Virus record (IMG/VR): IMGVR_UViG_3300031977_003469
Coordinates: 1-22,682 of that record
From: a virus
DNA length: 22,682 nucleotides
Direction: 5' to 3' (one strand)
In this document: piece by piece, positions 7,973 to 15,238 of the stretch
Layout of the letters: each line of letters starts with the position of its first letter
Numbering within the stretch: the first letter of the stretch is position 1
Translations under genes and position numbers: made by a program
The notes under the pieces: model-generated
Database searches by the model: none
Seen by the model: only the letters and a program-made list of their open reading frames with translations
Told to the model about the DNA's origin: nothing

Positions 7973-8430
7973 TGTTATTTCATATAGACTTTTTCATAAA
8001 GAACAGATCGTTTCTAAGAAATTTAGTTTTTACGAATGGTTGTTTTGACTTACTTCACCCTGGCCATTTGAGAGTTTTGCGTACGATGCAATATTTTAAC
8101 GAAGAAGAATTTAACTCTATCTCTTTAGTAGGTGTTAATTCTGATAGATCAGTTTCGCAACTAAAAGGATTATCCAGACCAGTTGAGACATTTGAGAAAA
8201 GATGTGAGAAAATATTAGAAACTGGCTACGTAGATGGTGTATTAGAGATAGATAATATTAGTTCTTTGAGTACTATAAAAACTTTAATGCCAGATGTTCT
8301 TATAAAGGGAGGCAGTACAGATCAAATAGTTGGGCAAGACTTTGTGGAATCATATGGTGGAAAAGTTATAAAGACAGATCTAATTAAAGGTTATTCTACA
8401 ACAAATATATTGAAAGAAAGAAATAATTGA
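7972..8430 (+). CDS. RfaE/HldE C-terminal-type nucleotidyltransferase (heptose-1-phosphate adenylyltransferase-like)
   Basis: A 152-residue stand-alone cytidylyltransferase-fold enzyme. It shows FTNGCFDLLHPGH near residues 20-32 with the HxGH nucleotide-binding motif, VNSDRSV near 55, LKGLSRPV near 64, VLIKGG near 109, and GYSTTNIL near 140. The order and wording match the C-terminal adenylyltransferase half of HldE (RfaE), which makes ADP-D-glycero-beta-D-manno-heptose from heptose-1-phosphate and ATP. The N-terminal ribokinase-like half of bacterial HldE is absent here and not seen elsewhere in the window, so a kinase must come from the host or another part of the phage genome. Other cytidylyltransferases with HxGH exist (glycerol-3-phosphate, for example), but the KGG and STTN motifs favour the RfaE type. 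It overlaps both neighbours by 1 and 4 bases. Confidence 0.85.
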   Translation: MLFHIDFFIKNRSFLRNLVFTNGCFDLLHPGHLRVLRTMQYFNEEEFNSISLVGVNSDRSVSQLKGLSRPVETFEKRCEKILETGYVDGVLEIDNISSLSTIKTLMPDVLIKGGSTDQIVGQDFVESYGGKVIKTDLIKGYSTTNILKERNN

Positions 8431-9965
8431 AAAAATTTATCATACTTCAATTAGCAGGTTTTGGTGATACACTTTCCGCAATAACAAGACTGCCTGCGGT
8501 AAAGGAAAAATATCCCTACTACGAAATAATTTTCTATCTCGGCGGATATGGTAAGTCAGTTCAGTTCAGTAAAGAACAAATAGAGAGAGAAGGTTATAAA
8601 GCCAACATCATAAAGAATTTTAATTTTCACAATCAAATACCAGATATGAGAAAATTCTTGCAACAAAATGTTGTAAGTGAAGGAGACATATTAGAAGACT
8701 GGAGTTTTTGTGAAGAAATATTTCAAAATAAAGAACCTGTTTTTTATAAGTATCAGATGCAGTTTCCATACTCATATTCCTGTAGTGAAAAAAATGAAGA
8801 AGTTCAAGACAAGTGTATAGCTGTACATCCTTTGACAAAATCTGGAAACGCAGAGGGATATGGGAGTGATTTAGAAAACAAAAGATTTTGGGATAGGGAT
8901 GAATGGAGGCAGTTGTGTATTAATCTTTGCAACAATGGTTATACACCAGCTTTCGTCGGTTATGGTGATGAGGATTGGGGTTTAATAGAAGAACTCACTA
9001 CAGAGGGTTACAGAGTCTTAGATAAGAGAATGGGAGTAGAAGAAACAATATCGTTTTTGCAAACAGTTGATGGTGGCGTTTTTTGTAACAGCTGGGATTG
9101 GGAAGTAACATCAAGAGCTGGTATACCAACTTTTTGTTTTTATACAAAGAATCACTTTTTCATTCAAAACCACGTTCCCCACGGACCATCTGATTTTTGG
9201 AACAATTGTTATATAGAATCAAGATCGCAACTTTATACTAAGGAAGATGGTAAATATCCACTAAAAGAACTGGGTTGTGTAAAAGCTGCAGATGTTTATG
9301 ATAAGTTAAGGTACATTATTGATAACAAAGAAAGACCTCATGTTGATTATGATGTTTGTATGATAAGTTATAATGACCAAGATCATATAGCAAGAACACT
9401 TAACAATGTTAAACCTTATATAGATAATAAATTTTGTGTTGTTGATGGTTGTTCCACAGATAAAACAGTAGATATAATAAAACATATTATTCCAGATGAT
9501 AAATTAAAATTGGATGTGGTTAAATGGGATAAGAAGTTTGATGTACAAAAAAATAATTCTATAAAAATGTCAGAGAAAAAATGGGTTGTGTTTATAGATG
9601 CTGATGAAACTTATGAGCATATTTTTTGGAATCAATTATCTTGGTACATAAGAGAGTCAGAAGGGTTAAACATTGAATGTATTAATGTTTCAAGAATAAA
9701 CACATACAATGACATTGGCATTCAAGAGTTGCAACAGTTTGTTGAAAGTAAAGGGTGGAGAATTAATAATTTTGGTTGGGTTAATTATCCAGATTTTCAA
9801 CAAAGAGTTTTTAGAAATAATTTAAGGTTTGAAGGATCAGTTCATGAAACTATAAAAAATTGCAAAAAAGAATATTATTTGTATCCTGTTAATTGTGTAC
9901 ATGATAAAAGTTATAAGAAGCAATTAAAATCTTTTAAACTATATAAGGATATTGAGAATGGTTAA
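8427..9965 (+). CDS. Two-domain glycosyltransferase: GT9-like N-terminus, GT2 C-terminus
   Basis: A 512-residue protein read from TTG 8427, whose TTGA overlaps the previous stop. Residues 1-300 resemble GT9 heptosyltransferases: FIILQLAGFGDTLSAITRLP at the start, AVHPLTKSG near 132 in the donor-site half, and a degenerate form of the late GT9 motif (GGVFCNSWDWEVTSRAGIP). Residues about 305-500 are a GT2 glycosyltransferase: VCMISYNDQDHIARTL, a CSTDKTVD segment, VVFIDADE carrying the DxD metal motif, and FEGSVHE near the end. That last pattern resembles GT2 enzymes of lipopolysaccharide core synthesis such as WaaE. This domain order is the reverse of the fusion at 5126. The GT2 half looks catalytically intact. 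It probably adds two sugars in sequence; the substrates are unknown. Confidence 0.8.
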   Translation: MKKFIILQLAGFGDTLSAITRLPAVKEKYPYYEIIFYLGGYGKSVQFSKEQIEREGYKANIIKNFNFHNQIPDMRKFLQQNVVSEGDILEDWSFCEEIFQNKEPVFYKYQMQFPYSYSCSEKNEEVQDKCIAVHPLTKSGNAEGYGSDLENKRFWDRDEWRQLCINLCNNGYTPAFVGYGDEDWGLIEELTTEGYRVLDKRMGVEETISFLQTVDGGVFCNSWDWEVTSRAGIPTFCFYTKNHFFIQNHVPHGPSDFWNNCYIESRSQLYTKEDGKYPLKELGCVKAADVYDKLRYIIDNKERPHVDYDVCMISYNDQDHIARTLNNVKPYIDNKFCVVDGCSTDKTVDIIKHIIPDDKLKLDVVKWDKKFDVQKNNSIKMSEKKWVVFIDADETYEHIFWNQLSWYIRESEGLNIECINVSRINTYNDIGIQELQQFVESKGWRINNFGWVNYPDFQQRVFRNNLRFEGSVHETIKNCKKEYYLYPVNCVHDKSYKKQLKSFKLYKDIENG

Positions 9966-10692
9966 TCCAGAAGATATTCATGTCGTACTTTTGACTTATG
10001 ACAAGCAGTGGAATTTTTATTTGAATTTAGATATAATAAGAAAGAATTACGATTTTGGAAAAGACATATGGGTTTCTCATGTTTACAACGGAGACATGAA
10101 ACAACTATACACTGGTGTTGGAGAAAACAATTTTTTAAGAGTAGAAAAAAATAGAGGATATCAAGAAGGTGCATTAGATCTTTACAAAAAAGGGTTGGAT
10201 TTTGCAAAAACATTAAATAAAAAATATACTATGATAATGAATTCTGATGTTTGGGTTTTGAATCAACAAAGTTTTCTTAATTTATTTAATAACATAGGTG
10301 ATAAATATTTTTCTACAGGTAAAGACATAATGTTTGGTAGACCATTGACAGATATGTTTATATTCAAAACAGAACACATACCAGACTTAATAGAAGAAGA
10401 AGTACTTGGTTTCAGAAAAGAGAAGGATATTCTTAAAGAAGAATATAGAAAAACTGGATGGAACATATTTGAAGAATGGATGCTGAATGCATTGTATACT
10501 TCATATTCTGCTAAAAAAGAAGATGCCGGATTAGATGATTATTGGGAAGTAATGTTTAGAGGTGAACACCCAAGGTATAGTTGGAATGAAGAAAATCACG
10601 TTCTCCACATACATGATATAAATACAAAAAAGAAATTACTTCAACAGAATGATATTTTAAAAGGTGATAATATAGAAAACTTTATCAAGTAG
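9958..10692 (+). CDS. Putative glycosyltransferase (GT-A-like)
   Basis: ATG 9958 is preferred over the in-frame TTG at 9952 because the AAGGA site (9945-9949) is then 8 bases away; the gene overlaps the preceding stop by 8 bases and encodes 244 residues. It starts with IHVVLLTYDKQWNFYLNLDII, resembling a GT-A first strand. Then come NRGYQEGALDLYKKGLDFA and YTMIMNSDVWVLN, where NSDVW sits where a DxD-type metal motif would be expected. The tail has HPRYSWNEENHVLHIHD. No membrane segment is visible. The fold is inferred from this layout and from neighbours that are all glycosyltransferases. It could instead be a nucleotide-sugar-binding protein without transferase activity. Confidence 0.6.
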   Translation: MVNPEDIHVVLLTYDKQWNFYLNLDIIRKNYDFGKDIWVSHVYNGDMKQLYTGVGENNFLRVEKNRGYQEGALDLYKKGLDFAKTLNKKYTMIMNSDVWVLNQQSFLNLFNNIGDKYFSTGKDIMFGRPLTDMFIFKTEHIPDLIEEEVLGFRKEKDILKEEYRKTGWNIFEEWMLNALYTSYSAKKEDAGLDDYWEVMFRGEHPRYSWNEENHVLHIHDINTKKKLLQQNDILKGDNIENFIK

Positions 10693-10699
10693 GTGCTTA

Positions 10700-10927
10700 A
10701 TGAAAAATAAAGAAATGGTTAATCACCCTAACCATTATAATAATAATCCTTCGGGAATAGAATGTATAGATGTTATACGACATATGAATTTCAATGTTGG
10801 CAATGCTGTAAAATATTTGTGGAGAGCTGGCGTTAAGGATGACAAAACTCATATCGAAGATTTAGAAAAGGCTTCGTGGTACATTCAAGATGAGATAAAA
10901 AGAATAAATGAACTTAAAGAAAAATAA
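10700..10927 (+). CDS. DUF3310 protein (phage nucleotide-kinase-like)
   Basis: A 75-residue protein from ATG 10700 with a TAGGTG site upstream. VNHPNHYNN near residue 7, GIECIDVIRHM, and NAVKYLWRAGVKDD followed by HIEDLEKASWYI are hallmarks of DUF3310, a family common in phages and related to the C-terminal part of the T7 gp1.7 nucleotide kinase. Family members are short, as here. It lies between two glycosyltransferase genes, an unexpected place for a nucleotide-metabolism gene. Its end overlaps the next gene by 20 bases. The family call is strong; activity in this phage is inferred. Confidence 0.85.
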   Translation: MKNKEMVNHPNHYNNNPSGIECIDVIRHMNFNVGNAVKYLWRAGVKDDKTHIEDLEKASWYIQDEIKRINELKEK

Positions 10928-12023
10928 GAACAAAGTTATATTAATAGAAAATTTAGATTATAATAATAAACCTAAAGTAATACATCACACCAATGAACTT
11001 ACTATGGGTGGCACTGAAAAGTTAATACAAATAAACATGCCATATTATTTGAAGGACGAACACTTTGAACATTACTTGGCTTACAGAAGTAATGGTAACA
11101 ATCCAAGAGAAGTTTATTTCAAAGATATATTAGATGAAGATCACATGATATCTTATGAAGATGAAAGTGAATTCGTAAAGAAGGTAGAAGAAATAAAACC
11201 TTTCATAATGCATAGATATTCTGCAGGTATACCAGAGTTTCCTTTTGTTAATGACATAAAGAAAAACACAAAGTACTTTGTCTCAACTTCAACATTTGGC
11301 AATCAAGACGACACCATAGATATTGAATCTGTTATTTATGTTTCAAGTCATATAAGAAATTTATGTAAGAAACAAAATGAAAAAAATCACGGCATAGTAC
11401 GTATACCTGTCTGCCCTCCATGCTCAGAAAATAATCTTAGAGATGAACTTGGTATAGATAAAAATACTTTTGTTTTTGGTCGTATTGGTCGGGACGACAA
11501 CAACATCTATGATCCAATAGCTATAGAATCATATTATGATATAGAAAAAGAAAATGATGTTTGTTACCTTGCTGTTGCTCCATCTGATTTATTATTGAAA
11601 GATATTGAACGGCTCGGCGTGAAAAATTTTAAGTACATAGATAGAACTACAGATGAAAAAAGACTTTCATCTTTTTATAACACAATAGATGTCTTAGCTC
11701 ACAGTAGAAAAGATGGTGAGTGTAATCCATTAAATATTTGGGAAGCATTTTCTCACGGTAAACCTGTTATAAGTCATTATGGTTTTCCTTTCAACGGCCA
11801 TGTTGAATCAATAGATAATTGTGGGTTTGTTGTGTTGCCTCAAGATAAAGAAGGATACAAAAGATTAATGTTGTCTTTTGTTAATGGTGATATAGATTAC
11901 AATAAAATTAGCAAAAATTGTATTTCTAACTGGAGTAAAAACTCAACTCCTTACTTGTCTAGTAAAGATCATCTTAACGTGTACAAAAGAATATTGAAAA
12001 TGCATGAGGAGAACAATGAATAG
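10908..12023 (+). CDS. GT4-family glycosyltransferase (GT-B)
   Basis: A 371-residue protein from ATG 10908, overlapping the DUF3310 gene by 20 bases, with a weak ribosome site. Near residues 23-40 it has VIHHTNELTMGGTEKLI, the glycine-rich acceptor-side loop of GT4 enzymes. FGRIGRDDNN near 190 is the start of the donor-binding domain. HSRKDGECNPLNIWEAFSHGKPVISH near 265-290 contains the E-x7-E motif of retaining GT-B transferases. The first 20 residues are lysine-rich and could be an extension from an over-early start. It is followed by a sugar epimerase with an 8-base overlap. It would transfer a nucleotide-activated sugar in the cytoplasm; donor and acceptor are unknown. Confidence 0.8.
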   Translation: MNLKKNKNKVILIENLDYNNKPKVIHHTNELTMGGTEKLIQINMPYYLKDEHFEHYLAYRSNGNNPREVYFKDILDEDHMISYEDESEFVKKVEEIKPFIMHRYSAGIPEFPFVNDIKKNTKYFVSTSTFGNQDDTIDIESVIYVSSHIRNLCKKQNEKNHGIVRIPVCPPCSENNLRDELGIDKNTFVFGRIGRDDNNIYDPIAIESYYDIEKENDVCYLAVAPSDLLLKDIERLGVKNFKYIDRTTDEKRLSSFYNTIDVLAHSRKDGECNPLNIWEAFSHGKPVISHYGFPFNGHVESIDNCGFVVLPQDKEGYKRLMLSFVNGDIDYNKISKNCISNWSKNSTPYLSSKDHLNVYKRILKMHEENNE

Positions 12024-13008
12024 AAAAGTTCTGATAACGGGTGCAGCTGGTTTTGTAGGATCTCACACAGCAAAAAAATTCCTTGACGAAGGTTGGTACG
12101 TTTATGGAATTGATAATTTTTCTAAAGGGTACGAGAAAAATATAGAAGGTATGTTATCTAATCCTAATTTTGAATTTATAGAACATGATATAAAAAGAAA
12201 TATGGATTTTGATTTAGAATTAGATTGTATATTTCATTTGGCTGCTATAGGCGATATACCGTATTGTTTTTTAAACCCGAAAGAAGCCATTAACGATAAC
12301 ATAATAGGTAGTGTTAATGTATTTGACTTAGGTGTTAAAAGTAATGTAATGCACATATACTTTGCAGATACCTCTGCAGTTTATGATAACATAAATTTAA
12401 AAGAGGGAGAAATGTATAACGAATATGTTGCTCCGAACGCATTTAGCCCTAACAGTATATACGCTATAACTAAATCATCAGCATCTCATTTGTTGAGATC
12501 TTTGTGCTCAGTTAATGGAATAGGGTTTACTGGATTTAGGTACTCAAACATATATGGACCTTCTATGGATTTGACGAGAGAAGTACCTCCAGTGATTGGA
12601 GGTTTTGCATCAAAGTTGTTGAGTGGATCAAAGCCTTTGATATATGGAGATGGGAGCAAGATTAGAGAGTTTGTTTATATAGATGATTTAGTTAATTTAC
12701 ATTTCAACTCTATCGAATATAGAATGACCATGAAAAACCCTGTTACCTTTAATGTAGGGTCTGGAAATCCAATAACAATATTAGATCTTTATGATTTAGT
12801 GTGGGAAGTTTGTTCTGAGTTTACAGAAGACATTCCAGAAAAAGGAGACATAGAGTGGAGACATTCTAGAGTAAACGAAGCTGAAAAAGTAATTCTTAAT
12901 AGCGAATATGTTAATAGTTTTTGTCATTGGAATTGTATGACAAGTCTTGAAGATGGTATCAGAAAAACAATAACTTCACTAATAAAGAAAAAGGAAAACG
13001 ATGGATAG
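12016..13008 (+). CDS. NAD-dependent nucleotide-sugar epimerase/dehydratase (extended SDR)
   Basis: The start is ATG 12016, not the in-frame ATG at 12004, because GAGGAG (12005-12010) sits 5 bases before it; this gives 330 residues, normal for the family. Residues 9-15 are GAAGFVG, the NAD-binding glycine motif, followed by an acidic residue at the end of strand 2 (GIDNF). The catalytic set is visible as S120 in ADTSAVY and Y149-x3-K153 in YAITK. Later motifs FRYSNIYGP, GDGSKIREFVYIDDLV and FNVGSG are typical of UDP-glucose 4-epimerase-type and dTDP-glucose dehydratase-type enzymes. In a heptose setting it could stand in for the ADP-heptose epimerase HldD, but nothing in the sequence proves that. 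The gene overlaps both neighbours by 8 bases. Confidence 0.85.
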   Translation: MNRKVLITGAAGFVGSHTAKKFLDEGWYVYGIDNFSKGYEKNIEGMLSNPNFEFIEHDIKRNMDFDLELDCIFHLAAIGDIPYCFLNPKEAINDNIIGSVNVFDLGVKSNVMHIYFADTSAVYDNINLKEGEMYNEYVAPNAFSPNSIYAITKSSASHLLRSLCSVNGIGFTGFRYSNIYGPSMDLTREVPPVIGGFASKLLSGSKPLIYGDGSKIREFVYIDDLVNLHFNSIEYRMTMKNPVTFNVGSGNPITILDLYDLVWEVCSEFTEDIPEKGDIEWRHSRVNEAEKVILNSEYVNSFCHWNCMTSLEDGIRKTITSLIKKKENDG

Positions 13009-13624
13009 TTTTTTAGAAAGCTATATTGAAGACTCAATACGTATATTACAAAAAGTAAACAAGGATGATATTGAAAATGTATTGAGTGAAATAAAGAAAG
13101 TTAAATACCGCAACGGTAGAATTTTCTTTGTTGGAGTTGGAGGGGGTGCCGCACATGCATCCCATGCTGTAAATGATTTTAGGAAAATAGCAAATATAGA
13201 AAGTTACTGTGTTACTGATAATGTGGCAGAATTAACTGCCAGAGTTAATGATGATTCATGGAATAACAGTTATGTAGAATGGATAAAGTTAAACAAGTTA
13301 AGAGAGAGTGATTTAGTATTCGTTTTCTCTGTTGGTGGTGGAGATGCAGAAAGAAATATAAGCAATAATATTGTTAACTTGCTTAAATATGTTAGGGAGG
13401 AAACAGAAGCTAAAATAGTTGGTATCATTGGCCCCAACGGAGGTTACACTAAGAAAGTGGCTGATGCATGTGTAATCATCCCCATAAATATGTACGACCC
13501 TATTTCTAAAAATTATATTACTCCACACACAGAAGGTTTTCAATCTATTTTTTCTCACTTAATAGTTTCACATCCAGAAATAATGTATTATAATACTAAA
13601 TGGGAAACTAAGTATAAGGAGTAA
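13001..13624 (+). CDS. SIS-domain phosphosugar isomerase, GmhA-like
   Basis: A 207-residue single SIS domain without CBS domains, about the length of GmhA, the sedoheptulose-7-phosphate isomerase that starts heptose synthesis. GRIFFVGVGGGAAHASHAVNDF (residues 39-60) matches the GmhA phosphate-binding loop and helix. FVFSVGGGDAERNI near 107-120 is the second phosphate loop. TPHTEGFQSIFSHLIV near 174-189 matches the C-terminal catalytic helix. By hand alignment to E. coli GmhA, the catalytic His180 is kept as H186, while Glu65 aligns with D59, a conservative change. It overlaps the epimerase by 8 bases and is 4 bases from the transaldolase that would make its substrate. Other ketose-phosphate isomerases of the SIS family cannot be excluded. 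Confidence 0.75.
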   Translation: MDSFLESYIEDSIRILQKVNKDDIENVLSEIKKVKYRNGRIFFVGVGGGAAHASHAVNDFRKIANIESYCVTDNVAELTARVNDDSWNNSYVEWIKLNKLRESDLVFVFSVGGGDAERNISNNIVNLLKYVREETEAKIVGIIGPNGGYTKKVADACVIIPINMYDPISKNYITPHTEGFQSIFSHLIVSHPEIMYYNTKWETKYKE

Positions 13625-13628
13625 TTAA

Positions 13629-14297
13629 ATGTCTATATTCTTGGATACGAGTGATGTCAATCTTATAAAGAAGTACAACGAAATGGGTGTTATAAGAGGA
13701 GTTACAACAAACCCTTCTATTATTCTTTCTAATGGATTGGGGGAATATGAATCACTCAAAGAATGGGCCGTGGGCGTATCTGATATGATAAATCCATACC
13801 CACTTTCTATAGAAGTAACAACTAATGATTGGCAAAAAATATTAGCACAAGCTTCTGAATATTCTTCATGGGCGGATAACATAAATGTTAAAGTAACTAT
13901 ACACGATGAAGAAGGTAAAGAAAATCTTAGTATTATCAAGATATTAGAACAAGTAAAAGATATCAGAGTTAATGTAACAGCTATGATGAGTGCACAACAA
14001 TGTTTCTTAGCAGCTCTAGCTGGAGCTACATATGTTTCTTTGTTTGGTGGCAGAGTTAATAATATGGGATACAATACCAATGAAGAAATAGTGAAACTAA
14101 AAAATATACTTACTTCTGCAGAACTTGATTCTAAAATAATTGTTGGATCTGTACGAGAATCATTAAATATAGTAGAATGGATAGATTCTGGAGCAGATAT
14201 AGTTACTGTTCCTCCAAGTTTTTTAGAAACAATGATATGTCATCCATATAGCAAAGAAACAGTCAAGCAATTTATGGATGCGTCAGAGAAGCTATAA
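13629..14297 (+). CDS. talC: Transaldolase, TalC type
   Basis: A 222-residue protein with a GGAG site before ATG 13629, the size of the short TalC/fructose-6-phosphate aldolase group. Residues D6 (FLDTSD), TTNPS at 26-30 and the Schiff-base lysine K88 (NVKVT) are present. Two positions that separate transaldolase from fructose-6-phosphate aldolase read E62 (SIEV) and F139 (SLFGGR), the transaldolase state; the aldolase has Gln and Tyr there. It should therefore interconvert fructose-6-phosphate plus erythrose-4-phosphate with sedoheptulose-7-phosphate plus glyceraldehyde-3-phosphate. TalC is a known auxiliary metabolic gene of marine cyanophages. Here it sits directly after a GmhA-like isomerase, which suggests it supplies sedoheptulose-7-phosphate. 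Confidence 0.85.
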   Translation: MSIFLDTSDVNLIKKYNEMGVIRGVTTNPSIILSNGLGEYESLKEWAVGVSDMINPYPLSIEVTTNDWQKILAQASEYSSWADNINVKVTIHDEEGKENLSIIKILEQVKDIRVNVTAMMSAQQCFLAALAGATYVSLFGGRVNNMGYNTNEEIVKLKNILTSAELDSKIIVGSVRESLNIVEWIDSGADIVTVPPSFLETMICHPYSKETVKQFMDASEKL

Positions 14298-14309
14298 AAG
14301 GAGAATATA

Positions 14310-14522
14310 ATGTCTGAAGAAAAAAAAGAAGAAACAGATAACGTTTGGACTTGCAAGTGTTGTGGGTATGAATCTAAATCGGGGGAGAGAGTTTTATCTC
14401 TCAATATGGGTGATTCGTTCCAGTGTTTAGTATGCCCCGGTTGTTACACAATGCAACTACCACCTCCAGTTTATGAAGAGTTTAAAAAGATGATGGAATC
14501 AAATATTGTGAGGCCAACATAA
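14310..14522 (+). CDS. Small zinc-ribbon protein
   Basis: A 70-residue protein with an AGGAG ribosome site before ATG 14310. It has two cysteine knuckles: WTCKCCGYES near residues 13-22 and CLVCPGCY near 39-46, consistent with one bound zinc in a rubredoxin-like ribbon. The C-terminus is a helix (PVYEEFKKMMES). Nothing indicates DNA binding over protein binding. It ends immediately before the methyltransferase ATG, with no spacer, so translation may be coupled. Its role in the sugar island is unknown. Confidence 0.7.
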   Translation: MSEEKKEETDNVWTCKCCGYESKSGERVLSLNMGDSFQCLVCPGCYTMQLPPPVYEEFKKMMESNIVRPT

Positions 14523-15068
14523 ATGAACCTAAGAAAAAATAGTATAGACAATACTGGTAAAAAAGTTCATGTAGAATTAGGTTGTGGAAACAACAGAAGA
14601 GATATTGAAGGTTGGGTTAACATAGGTATTGATATAGAAAAAGGACATCTTGTTGATCACATATGTAACTTGGGTTTTGATGATATACCTTTAGATACAT
14701 CATCTGTCGATCTGGTACAAGCTGTTGATGTTGTAGAGCATATACCTAAGTGTGCTTGGATAAAGAATGATGAAGGTAGGGTTGATAGATTACTGCCATT
14801 GGTTCATTTGATGAACGAGATATACAGAATACTAAAACCAAATGGTGAATTTTACATGGAGATTCCATACGGTGAATGGGGGTACAGAAGAGATCCTACT
14901 CATGTTACTCAACTTTCAGATGATTGGTTTCACTACTTCCAACCTCATGATAATTTATATTGGGATCAAGGAATAGTTAAGTGCAATTTTAAAGTAAAAG
15001 AACACAGGTTAAAAGGATGGAAACATCTGGATGATATTATGGTGTCAAGAGTGGTGGCTGTAAAATGA
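14523..15068 (+). CDS. SAM-dependent methyltransferase (class I)
   Basis: A 181-residue single-domain methyltransferase. VHVELGCGNNRRDIEGWVNIGIDIEKG (residues about 14-40) contains the glycine-rich SAM motif and the acidic residue of motif II (here D). VDLVQAVDVVEHIP near 59-72 is the type 11 VEH motif, and EIYRILKPNGEFYMEIP follows near 98-114. The length is normal for small-molecule methyltransferases of surface-glycan clusters. A GTGAGG site lies 8 bases before the ATG, inside the upstream gene. It overlaps the next small gene by 4 bases (ATGA). The likely substrate is a sugar, but protein or DNA methylation cannot be excluded by sequence. Confidence 0.8.
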   Translation: MNLRKNSIDNTGKKVHVELGCGNNRRDIEGWVNIGIDIEKGHLVDHICNLGFDDIPLDTSSVDLVQAVDVVEHIPKCAWIKNDEGRVDRLLPLVHLMNEIYRILKPNGEFYMEIPYGEWGYRRDPTHVTQLSDDWFHYFQPHDNLYWDQGIVKCNFKVKEHRLKGWKHLDDIMVSRVVAVK

Positions 15069-15238
15069 ACTTAGCTAACCAACTATCTAATTCAATGTCA
15101 GAAAAATCGGAAGAAACTTATTCTGAAAAAGAAGAGCAAAGAAGTGTTTCTAATAAAGACAGAAATGATAAGTTTTGGATGAAAAGAAAAAACAAAAATA
15201 GAATGAAAAGAAAATCAAGAAAAAGAAACAGAAAATGA
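15065..15238 (+). CDS. Small basic-tailed protein (57 aa), hypothetical
   Basis: A 57-residue reading frame that fills the 166-base gap between two clear genes. ATG 15065 overlaps the methyltransferase stop and its own TGA overlaps the next start, both as ATGA, and a GGTGG site lies 7 bases upstream. These junctions are the main evidence that it is real. The N-terminal 36 residues are rich in S, E and N; the last 20 are strongly basic (ending KRKSRKRNRK). It could bind nucleic acid or an acidic partner. No family is recognised. Confidence 0.6.
   Translation: MNLANQLSNSMSEKSEETYSEKEEQRSVSNKDRNDKFWMKRKNKNRMKRKSRKRNRK

Noticed and set aside
12016-13008. Naming the SDR gene as hldD (ADP-heptose epimerase)
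   Set aside because: Motifs fit the broad extended-SDR sugar epimerase/dehydratase group and no HldD-specific feature was seen, so only the general call is kept.
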